Shown here: positions 57,104 to 64,000 of the stretch, piece after piece | How the letters are laid out: every line of letters begins with the position of its first letter | Numbering within the stretch: the stretch's first letter is position 1 | Assembly: GCA_963840785.1 (NCBI GenBank) | Contig: CAWJAF010000007.1 | Span: 62,001-126,000, forward strand | Direction of reading: 5' to 3' | DNA: 64,000 bases | DNA from: JALYOK01 sp963840785 | GTDB lineage: Bacteria > Pseudomonadota > Gammaproteobacteria > Burkholderiales > JALYOK01 | Program-made: the position numbers and the translations under genes | Notes under the pieces: generated by a model | What the model was told of the DNA's origin: nothing | Seen by the model: only the letters and a program-made list of their open reading frames with translations | Databases searched by the model: none

Positions 57104-58815
57104 ATGTATAGATACGACCACTACGACCAAACTATCGTCAACGAACGCGTCGCGCAGTTTCGCGATCAAACGCAGCGCTTTCTCGCCGGCGAACTAAGCG
57201 AAGACGAATTTCGCCCGCTGCGATTGCAAAACGGCCTCTACATTCAGCGTGTCGCGCCGATGCTGCGGGTCGCCATTCCCTACGGCATGCTGTCGTCGAA
57301 GCAATTGCGAATGTTGGGGCACATCGCGCGCAAGTACGATAAAAACTATGCGCACTTCACCACGCGCCAAAATATTCAATACAACTGGCCGAAGCTGGAA
57401 GATACGCCAGACATTTTGGCCGATCTCGCGTCGGTGGAAATGCACGCGATTCAAACCAGCGGCAACTGCATTCGCAATATCACCAGCGATCACTTTGCCG
57501 GGGTCGCGGAAGATGAAATAGTCGATCCGCGTCCGTATTGCGAAGTGCTGCGCCAGTGGTCGACCTTTCATCCGGAATTCGCTTACCTACCACGCAAATT
57601 CAAGATTGCCGTCTGCGGCACGAAAGAAGATCGCGCCGCGACGATGGTGCATGACATCGGCGTTTATCTGCGCCGCGACGACGATGGCGAAGTAGTGTTG
57701 GACGTGCTGGTTGGTGGCGGCCTCGGCCGCACACCGATCGTCGGCCCGATCATTAAAAAAGATTTGCCGTGGCAACACATGATGAGTTATTTGGAGGCCG
57801 CGCTGCGCGTCTACAACCGCTACGGCCGCCGCGATAATTTATACAAAGCGCGCATCAAAATTTTGGTGAAAGCGCTGACGCCGCAGAAATTTGCCGAAGA
57901 AGTCGAAGCCGAATGGCGGCACCTCAAAGACGGCCCGGCGACCCTCACAGAACAAGAACTGGCGCGGGTCTCCAAGCATTTTACCGATCCGAGTTATGAA
58001 ATTTTAGGCGCAGTCGATGCCGGTTTTTATCAGCATTTGAGCCAAGATAAAGCGTTCGCCACGTGGGTGAAACGTTCCGGGCCATCCGCATCGCGTGCCA
58101 GGTTATCGCAGCATCACGTTATCATTAAAGCCGATGGGTATTGCGCCGGGCGATTTGACCGACACGCAAATGGATCAAGTCGCCGATCTCGCCGACGAGT
58201 TTAGCTACGGTGAGCTTCGCGTTTCGCACGAACAGAATTTAATTTTGGCCGACGTCAAACAAAGCGAGCTTTTCACGCTATGGCAAAAAGCCAAAGCGAT
58301 CGGCCTTGCGACCCCGAATATTGGCCTGATCAGCGACATCGTCTGCTGTCCCGGCGGCGATTTTTGCTCGCTCGCCAATGCGAAATCCTTACCGATTGCC
58401 GATTCGATTCAGCAGCGTTTCGAAAATCTCGACTATCAACACGACATCGGAGAATTGGATTTGAATATTTCCGGCTGCATGAATTCTTGCGGCCATCATC
58501 ATGTCGGCCACATCGGTATTCTCGGTGTCGATAAAGGAGGTTCTCGAGTGGTATCAAATCAGCATCGGTGGCCACTCCGGCCGCGCGCTGGAAGGCATTG
58601 ATCGCACGCGCCCGACGGTGTTGGGTGATGTCATCGGCCCATCTTTCGCCGCAGCAGACGTGCCCGACGTCATCGAAAACTTGGTGCAAACTTATTTGAC
58701 CAATCGCTATGAAGACGAGCGCTTCGTCGACACGGTAAACCGCCTCGGCATCGAGCCATTTAAGATCGGTGTTTATGGTGAAAAAGGACATTCAAAGGTA
58801 GCTGCCCATGCCTAA
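57104..58815 (+). pseudogene. cysI: Sulfite reductase hemoprotein subunit CysI, frameshifted twice
   Basis: A siroheme and [4Fe-4S] enzyme that reduces sulfite to sulfide. Start ATG 57104 (MYRYDHYDQTIVNERV). Residues up to about 330 (AHFTTRQNIQYNWPK, IQTSGNCIRNITSD) are in frame one. After a shift near 58085-58100 the second segment has the cluster cysteines CCPGGDFCSLANAKS and CMNSCGHHH. After a shift near 58540-58550 the end (WYQISIGGHSGR to KVAAHA) follows in a third frame. About 570 residues when joined, the normal short CysI. It overlaps DUF934 by eight bases. Confidence 0.9.
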
Positions 58816-59327
58816 GATTATTCTCAATGGCGCGATTGTTGACGATCAATGGATCGCGCTCGACGATGACGTTGCGGTCGCTATTCCGAGCATGAGCGAC
58901 GCACCGCATTTGATCGTACCGCTCAAGATTTGGCAGGCTCGTCGCGAAGCACTTGTAGCGCGCGGCGGCTCACTGGGTTTGTTGTTGCAAACGAATGATG
59001 AACCGATCCCTTTTAGTTCTGATGTATCGATCTTTGCGCTGATCGCGATTCATTTCGAAAAATTTACCGATGGACGCGGCTATTCTCTCGGGCCGTTTGC
59101 TTCGTGACCGCTATGGTTTTAAAGGTGAGCTTCGCGCCGTCGGCGACGTGTTGCAAGATCAGTTGTTTTATTTGAATCGCAGTGGCTTTAACGCATTCGC
59201 CATTCGCGCCGATAAAAGTATCGACGCTGCGTTGAAGAGCCTGAGCGACTTCAGCGAATCTTATCAAGGCGCATGGGATCAGCCGCTTCCGCTGTTCAAG
59301 CGCCGTCAAACTTCCGGCGCGGCGTAA
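58808..59327 (+). pseudogene. DUF934 protein (CysX-like partner of sulfite reductase), one frameshift
   Basis: DUF934 proteins lie next to cysI in many betaproteobacteria; role uncertain. The first 90 residues (MPKIILNGAIVDDQWIALD, FEKFTDGRGYS) and the rest (RLLRDRYGFKGELRAVGDV, LQDQLFYLNRSGFNAFAIR) are in different frames joined by one shift near 59080-59095. About 170 residues when joined, a normal length. Confidence 0.82.
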
Positions 59328-59337
59328 GGAAAACACG

Positions 59338-60045
59338 ATGACCTTCGCCAGCAAATTGCTCGAGACACAGCAGCTACTCAAAAAAATTGTTCAGGATCAT
59401 GCCTCGGTAACTTTCGCCCACAGCCTCGGCGCGGAAGACATGGTGTTGATGGACTTGATCACCAAACATGCGCCAAGCATCGAGATTTTTTCCATCGACA
59501 CGGGACGTTTGCCGACGGAAACCTACGACCTGATCGAGCGCGCGATCAAACACTATCGGCGCAAGATTGTCGTTTACTTTCCCGAGCAGTCCGCCGTTGA
59601 AAATTTCGTACGCATCAACGGCATTAACGGTTTTCGCGACAGCATCGCGCAGCGGAAAGACTGCTGCCACGCGCGCAAAGTCGAGCCATTACAGCGCGCG
59701 CTGAAGGGTAAAGCCGCGTGGATCACCGGCCTGCGCCGCGAACAAGCGGTCACGCGAAAGAATTTGAGCGCTTCCGAATTCGATCAAGCCAACGGTTTAC
59801 AGAAATACAATCCGCTGATCGAATGGAGCGAAGACGACGTGTGGGATTACCTTCACGAGTTCGACGTGCCATACAACGCGCTACACGATCAGGGCTTTCC
59901 CAGCATTGGCTGCGCGCCCTGCACCCGCGCGATCGAGCCTGGTGAAGATGTTCGCGCCGGCCGCTGGTGGTGGGAAAACGCCGAGCAAAAAGAATGTGGA
60001 CTTCATGTTAAAAATCCCGATGACTCGGCCACGGTTTCGTCATAA
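59338..60045 (+). CDS. cysH: Adenylylsulfate (APS) reductase CysH
   Basis: A 235-residue reductase that turns adenylylsulfate (APS) to sulfite. Cysteines 109-110 (RKDCCHARK) and 192/195 (GCAPC) form the [4Fe-4S] site that marks the APS-using rather than PAPS-using enzyme, and Cys220 in KECGLH is the catalytic residue. The sulfonucleotide site SLGAEDMVLMDL and DTGRLPTETY are present. The absence of a CysC kinase here agrees with direct APS reduction. It is intact. Confidence 0.95.
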   Translation: MTFASKLLETQQLLKKIVQDHASVTFAHSLGAEDMVLMDLITKHAPSIEIFSIDTGRLPTETYDLIERAIKHYRRKIVVYFPEQSAVENFVRINGINGFRDSIAQRKDCCHARKVEPLQRALKGKAAWITGLRREQAVTRKNLSASEFDQANGLQKYNPLIEWSEDDVWDYLHEFDVPYNALHDQGFPSIGCAPCTRAIEPGEDVRAGRWWWENAEQKECGLHVKNPDDSATVSS

Positions 60046-60061
60046 ACGAAGACTTTAGAAA

Positions 60062-61018
60062 ATGTTAGCAAGCTTGAAAGAAAACATAGTGGACGCAAAC
60101 GCAAATTTGTCGCTGGCCAAGAAGCGAATCAGCCACCTCGATTGGCTGGAAGCGGAAGCTATTCACATCATGCGTGAAGTCGCGGCGGAATGTAGCAACC
60201 CGGTGTTATTTTTCTCCGGCGGTAAAGACTCGATTGTCATGCTGCGCCTGGCGGAAAAAGCGTTCCGCCCTGGTAAATTCCCGTTTCCGCTAATGCACAT
60301 CGACACCGGCCACAATTTCCCGGAAGTGATCGCGTTCCGCGACCAGCGCGCCGCTGAATTGGGCGAGCGCTTGATCGTGCGTTCGCTGGAAGATTCCATG
60401 GCCAATGGCCGCATTCGCTTGCGCCGCCCCGATGAAAGCCGTAACGCCTATCAAAGCATCACTTTGCTAGACGCAATCAACGAATTCGGTTTCGACGCTT
60501 GCTTCGGCGGTGCGCGTCGCGATGAAGAGAAAGCGCGCGCGAAAGAACGCATGTTCTCGTTTCGCGACGAGTTCGGACAATGGGATCCGAAAAATCAGCG
60601 GCCGGAATTGTGGGCGCTTTATAACACGCGCGTGAACAAGGGCGAGCATATGCGCGTGTTCCCGATTAGCAATTGGACCGAGCTGGACGTATGGCAATAC
60701 ATTGGGCGTGAGAAGCTTGAAGTGCCGTCGATTTATTACGCGCACGTGCGCCCCGTAGTTCGTCGCGGTAGTTCGCTCGTGCCGGTAACCGAACTAACGC
60801 CGCCGAAATCCGGCGATGTAGTTGAACAAGTCTCTGTGCGCTTTCGAACCGTCGGAGACATCACTTGCACTGCGCCGGTGGAATCCGACGCGAAGGATTG
60901 CCAAGACATCATCGCCGAAACCGCGTTGACGCGAATCACCGAACGCGGCGCGACGCGCCTGGATGATCAAACCTCCGACGCCTCAATGGAGTTGCGCAAG
61001 AAAGAAGGGTATTTCTAA
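60062..61018 (+). CDS. cysD: Sulfate adenylyltransferase subunit 2 CysD
   Basis: A 318-residue PP-loop enzyme, the catalytic subunit that makes APS from sulfate and ATP, with CysN as GTPase partner. The PP-loop FFSGGKDSIVM is at 51-61. Other CysD stretches are MHIDTGHNFPEVI, RRDEEKARAKER and NWTELDVWQYI. Its stop shares a base with the cysN start (TAATG). Confidence 0.96.
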   Translation: MLASLKENIVDANANLSLAKKRISHLDWLEAEAIHIMREVAAECSNPVLFFSGGKDSIVMLRLAEKAFRPGKFPFPLMHIDTGHNFPEVIAFRDQRAAELGERLIVRSLEDSMANGRIRLRRPDESRNAYQSITLLDAINEFGFDACFGGARRDEEKARAKERMFSFRDEFGQWDPKNQRPELWALYNTRVNKGEHMRVFPISNWTELDVWQYIGREKLEVPSIYYAHVRPVVRRGSSLVPVTELTPPKSGDVVEQVSVRFRTVGDITCTAPVESDAKDCQDIIAETALTRITERGATRLDDQTSDASMELRKKEGYF

Positions 61019-62289
61019 TGAGCAGCATTGCATTAAAAACGCCGGAAACCATGGAGTTGCTGCGCTTTACTACGGCGGGTAGCGTCGACGATGGCAAGAG
61101 CACATTGATCGGCCGCTTGCTGTACGACTCGAAATCGATTTTCGAAGATCAACTCTCCGCTGTGGAGAAAACCAGCAAAAAACGCGGCGCGGATGCAATT
61201 GACTTATCGCTGTTGACGGACGGCTTAATCGCCGAGCGCGAGCAAGGCATCACCATCGACGTCGCCTATCGTTATTTCGCCACGCCGAAACGCAAATTCA
61301 TCATCGCCGATACGCCCGGCCACGAGCAATACACGCGCAACATGGTCACGGGCGCATCGACCGCTGATCTGGCGATCGTGTTGGTCGACGCGGCGAAAGG
61401 CTTGTCGATCCAATCGCGCCGCCATGCACTGATCGCCCACCTGCTCGGCATTCCGCACGTCGTCGTCGCGATCAACAAAATGGATTTAGTTGATTATTCC
61501 AAAGACGTATTCGAAACCTTGCGCGGTGAATTTTCCGCTTTTTGCGCGCGCTTAGGCATTCGCGATGCGCGCTTTGTGCCGATGTCCGCGTTGCGCGGTG
61601 ACATGGTTGTCGATCGCGGTGAGAGATTGGCGTGGTACAAAGGCCCGACACTGCTGGAAGTGCTCGAAAGCGTAACCGTGCTGGAAGATCGCGGTGGCCC
61701 GTTCCGTTTCCCGGTGCAATTAGTTGGCCGCCCTCACGCGGTCGAGTTGCAACATCTGCGTGGTTACATGGGGCGCATCGAATCCGGCAGCGTCGCCGTT
61801 GGCGATCCGATTACGGTTTTGCCTTCAGGCCTCACGACGAAAATTCGCGAAATCGTCACCTATGATGGCGCGCTCGAAGTTGCCCATGCGCCACAGTCCG
61901 TGATGCTGTTGCTCGAAGACGAGATCGACATATCGCGCGGCGACATGATCGTTCATTCGCATCATCAACCCAAAGTTGAAAAGACCATTCGCGCACATAT
62001 TTCGTGGATGGATAACGAGCCGCTGGATTTGTCGCGCAAATATTTGATCAAGCAAACCACGCGCGTCGCGAAAGCGGTCTTCACCTCAGTCGAACACAAA
62101 ATCGACGTGCAATCCTTGGAAGAAGTCGATGCGGATGGCGTGCTAAAACTGAACGACATTGGCACCGTCGCAATAAAGCTGCAACAACCGCTCGCGTTCG
62201 ATTCCTATCAAGACAATCGCGTCACCGGCAGCTTCATCGTCATCGATGAAATCACCAATCACACCGTCGCCGCGGGGATGATTCGGTGA
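61018..62289 (+). CDS. cysN: Sulfate adenylyltransferase subunit 1 CysN (GTPase)
   Basis: A 423-residue translation-factor-like GTPase that drives CysD. GTP-binding motifs: GSVDDGKST (21-29), DTPGHEQY (98-105), NKMD (153-156), then beta-barrel domains. No APS kinase (CysC) domain is fused at the C-terminus, which fits direct APS reduction by the nearby CysH. Overlaps cobA by four bases (GTGA). Confidence 0.95.
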   Translation: MSSIALKTPETMELLRFTTAGSVDDGKSTLIGRLLYDSKSIFEDQLSAVEKTSKKRGADAIDLSLLTDGLIAEREQGITIDVAYRYFATPKRKFIIADTPGHEQYTRNMVTGASTADLAIVLVDAAKGLSIQSRRHALIAHLLGIPHVVVAINKMDLVDYSKDVFETLRGEFSAFCARLGIRDARFVPMSALRGDMVVDRGERLAWYKGPTLLEVLESVTVLEDRGGPFRFPVQLVGRPHAVELQHLRGYMGRIESGSVAVGDPITVLPSGLTTKIREIVTYDGALEVAHAPQSVMLLLEDEIDISRGDMIVHSHHQPKVEKTIRAHISWMDNEPLDLSRKYLIKQTTRVAKAVFTSVEHKIDVQSLEEVDADGVLKLNDIGTVAIKLQQPLAFDSYQDNRVTGSFIVIDEITNHTVAAGMIR

Positions 62290-63044
62290 GCGGAAAAGTT
62301 TATCTAGTCGGCGCCGGCCCCGGCGCGCCGGATCTGCTAACGCTCCGTGCCGCGAAATTGCTCGCCCAAGCGGACATCGTTTTTTACGACGCATTAGTTC
62401 ATCCCGACACTATCGCATTAGCCGAACGCGCAGAGAAAATCGCCGTCGGCAAACGTTGCGGCAAAGCTTCCACCGCGCAACGCTTCATCAACAAACGCTT
62501 AGTCGACGCCGCTCAAAAATTCCAAACAGTCGTGCGCTTAAAAGGCGGCGACCCGATGCTATTCGGCCGCGCGCAAGAAGAAATTCAAGCGCTGGAAGAC
62601 GCTGGCATCGAGTATCAAATCGTCCCCGGCATCACCGCCGCGCTGGCCGCCAGCGCCGATCTCGGCATCTCGCTCACGCGCCGCGGATTGAGCCGCAGCG
62701 TCGCGTTCGTCACGCCAAGAGTCGGCCCCGGCGAAGCGGAAAATGATTGGGTACAAGCCGTCATCGCCGCCGACACCGTCGCGCTTTACATGGCGAGCGG
62801 TGAGGCACAAGAAATTTCCACCCGTTTAATCGCCGCAGGAAAAGCCACAAACACGCCCGTCGCAATTGTAGAAAACGCGTCGCTACCGAATGCGCGCATC
62901 GAATTTTCTACGCTGGCAAATCTCGCCAACACCATCGCGCCCTCAATCTCGAAGGCCCAGCGCTCATTCTCCTTGGCGAAGTTTATCGCCACAGGCGCTG
63001 AAGCGATCGTCGAGCAATCAATACTTAAAATCGCCTCGGCCTAG
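62286..63044 (+). CDS. cobA: Uroporphyrinogen-III C-methyltransferase (SUMT)
   Basis: A 252-residue SAM-dependent methyltransferase that makes precorrin-2, the first step to siroheme. Motifs: VYLVGAGPGAPDLLT, VVRLKGGDPMLFGRAQEE and VPGITAALAASADLGISLT. It is a free-standing SUMT rather than the CysG fusion; precorrin-2 dehydrogenase (Met8/SirC) is not in the window. GTG start at 62286 overlaps the cysN stop, which fits co-transcription with the sulfite reductase that needs siroheme. Confidence 0.92.
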   Translation: MSGKVYLVGAGPGAPDLLTLRAAKLLAQADIVFYDALVHPDTIALAERAEKIAVGKRCGKASTAQRFINKRLVDAAQKFQTVVRLKGGDPMLFGRAQEEIQALEDAGIEYQIVPGITAALAASADLGISLTRRGLSRSVAFVTPRVGPGEAENDWVQAVIAADTVALYMASGEAQEISTRLIAAGKATNTPVAIVENASLPNARIEFSTLANLANTIAPSISKAQRSFSLAKFIATGAEAIVEQSILKIASA

Positions 63045-63048
63045 AAGC

Positions 63049-63101
63049 CAATAACCACGCGGCTCTCCGGCATGCAATTGCCAGGAGCCGCGCGCTATCG
63101 G
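63049..63101 (+). repeat. AGGCATGCA dispersed repeat, clear copy with hairpin
   Basis: ACGCGGCTCTCCGGCATGCA followed by ATTGCCAGGAGCCGCGCGC. The ends CGCGGCTC and GAGCCGCG are complementary and can form a hairpin around the core. It lies just after cobA, where it could also serve as a terminator. Confidence 0.65.
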
Positions 63102-63142
63102 CTCCGTGGCAATGCCACAATGGCATAATAGATGGCAATTCG

Positions 63143-63167
63143 CTAAAGTAGGAATTCCTTACTTTAG
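63143..63167. promoter_or_regulatory. Palindromic operator ahead of the antitoxin gene
   Basis: CTAAAGTA (63143-63150) and TACTTTAG (63160-63167) form a perfect 8-base inverted repeat around GGAATTCCT, ending nine bases before the antitoxin ATG. Autoregulation by the AbrB-type protein at such a site is usual for toxin-antitoxin operons. Confidence 0.6.
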
Positions 63168-63176
63168 GAAAATAGC

Positions 63177-63403
63177 ATGTTAGCGAAAATCACCTCCAAA
63201 AATCAACTCACGTTGCCCAAAGCCATCGTCAAAGAATTTCCCGGAACGGATTATTTCGACGTTCAAGCGAAGCGGGGCGCATCGTACTCACGCCGGTGCG
63301 AGTGCAAAAGCTGGAGCCCATCTGGAAAAAAATCGAATCACTGGGCATTACGGAAAAGGACATCGACGCCGCAGTACAATGGGCGCGCGGACGAGGTAAG
63401 TGA
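63177..63403 (+). pseudogene. AbrB/SpoVT-family antitoxin, one frameshift
   Basis: A swapped-hairpin AbrB DNA-binding domain: MLAKITSKNQLTLPKAIVK then DYFDVQAKRG. After a shift near 63273-63280, in a G4 run, it continues as RIVLTPVRVQKLEPIWKKI and ends DAAVQWARGRGK. About 75 residues when joined. Its stop overlaps the PIN start by four bases (GTGA). Confidence 0.78.
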
Positions 63404-63817
63404 CCGAGCCAATTCGTGTAGCAATCGACACAAACGTTGTTCTATCCGCGATCGTGTTTCGCGCGGGTCGAATCGCCGGGATGCGCAGCACGTTCGGCAC
63501 GACCCTTACGCCAGTAGTTTCATCCGATACGTTAGCCGAACTCGTACGCGTTTTGACTTACCCAAAAATTGGATTAAGCGTCGAGCAACAAAAGACCACG
63601 CTAACCTTCTACATGGAGCACGCCGAAACCTCGCGCCGATCCGCGCACTCGAAGCAAACTACCCAAATGCCGTGACCCAAAAGACGAAATGTTTTTGCGC
63701 CTAGCCTATGCCGCGAAAGTCGACGCACTCGTAACCGGCGACGATGATTTGCTTGCGCTGGTCGGGCGAATCGCGGATTCCGATTTTGTCGCCAAGTGGA
63801 TCGACGCGCGGCCCTAA
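63400..63817 (+). pseudogene. PIN-domain ribonuclease toxin, frameshifted
   Basis: A PIN nuclease of the COG1569 type: first acidic residue in RVAIDTNVVLSAIVF, conserved Glu in SSDTLAELVRVL, then, after shifts near 63630 and 63665, CRDPKDEMFLRLAYAAKVD, ALVTGDDDLLAL and final DFVAKWIDARP. The acidic active site is all present but in three frames. About 138 residues when joined. As written it would be inactive. Confidence 0.75.
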
Positions 63818-64000
63818 ATGATTAGGTTGTCTGAATTGATTTCAAGTACTGCCGGGCGATAGGACGGACAGCCGCATGGTTATTGGTCTGCAGGCACTAT
63901 TGCATAAGTATTGGAACGTTCGCGACTTGAACTGGCATCGAGAAACTCGATACTGTAACGGACAAAGAACCGAGGTCTAAATGGAGGCAGATACCGCCCC
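63818..64000. other. Window end without visible gene
   Basis: No convincing coding frame or repeat was seen in the last 183 bases. Confidence 0.4.

Noticed and set aside
1..64000. CRISPR array, prophage, tRNA or rRNA genes
   Set aside because: No regularly spaced direct repeats, phage structural genes or cloverleaf/rRNA sequences were recognised on reading.

Overview
The window looks like a chromosomal segment of a betaproteobacterium. Pointers are the rsmB-DUF4390-ntrY-ntrX order, ribF-ileS-lspA-ispH beside a minor-pilin/pilY1 operon, xerC-DUF484-dapF-lpxL divergent from metK, an SAH riboswitch in front of ahcY followed by metF, and a cysI-DUF934-cysH-cysD-cysN-cobA operon next to cysB and a TauE/SafE permease. 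The genus cannot be fixed from sequence alone. No rRNA, tRNA, CRISPR array or prophage was seen.

Layout. 1-5 kb: the end of rsmB, then a DUF4390 protein and the NtrY/NtrX nitrogen-type two-component pair. 5-12 kb: a KimA-like APC permease, a CmcJ-like Fe/2OG oxygenase, the lipid II flippase MurJ and a chemoreceptor. 12-17.3 kb: ribF-ileS-lspA-ispH. 17.3-24.6 kb (minus): a type IV pilus minor-pilin operon, read pilE-fimT-pilV-pilW-pilX-pilY1. 24.7-28.6 kb: a cysteine-free Fur/Irr-like regulator, then xerC-DUF484-dapF-lpxL on the minus strand. 28.8-32.7 kb: the methyl cycle genes metK, ahcY (under an SAH riboswitch) and metF. 32.7-38.5 kb: an ABC ATPase and binding protein without a permease, a lone CZB zinc-sensor protein, and a Spy/CpxP-response regulator-kinase envelope-stress cassette. 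38.7-50.4 kb: accessory metabolism, with a TonB receptor, a Tat-exported hydrolase, a NamZ-like muramidase plus DOMON-like protein, a long SBBP-repeat protein with a JDVT-CTERM tail, and a TctC/enolase-superfamily/HpcH aldolase sugar-acid cluster. 50.5-52.1 kb: an IS5-like insertion sequence abutting a fic gene. 53.4-54.5 kb: two small minus-strand genes. 54.8-63.0 kb: assimilatory sulfate reduction and siroheme supply (cbiX, cysB, tauE, cysI, DUF934, cysH, cysD, cysN, cobA). 63.1-63.8 kb: an AbrB/PIN toxin-antitoxin pair.

Two features run through the whole window. First, many housekeeping genes are broken by single-base frameshifts (pilY1, pilV, DUF484, dapF, lpxL, metK with about seven, ahcY, the SBBP gene, the transposase, an RDD gene, cysI, DUF934 and both TA genes), while large neighbours such as ileS, ntrY, murJ and the TonB receptor are intact. 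Since several of these genes are normally essential and several breaks lie in homopolymers, sequence or assembly indels are the most economical explanation. Second, the intergenic gaps repeatedly carry a short, degenerate repeat built around AGGCATGCA and GCCACGAA, with seven clear and about three weaker copies. Three other inverted-repeat types that resemble known bacterial interspersed repeats are also present. The repeat family is the best candidate here for something undescribed; no evident new defence or secretion system was seen.
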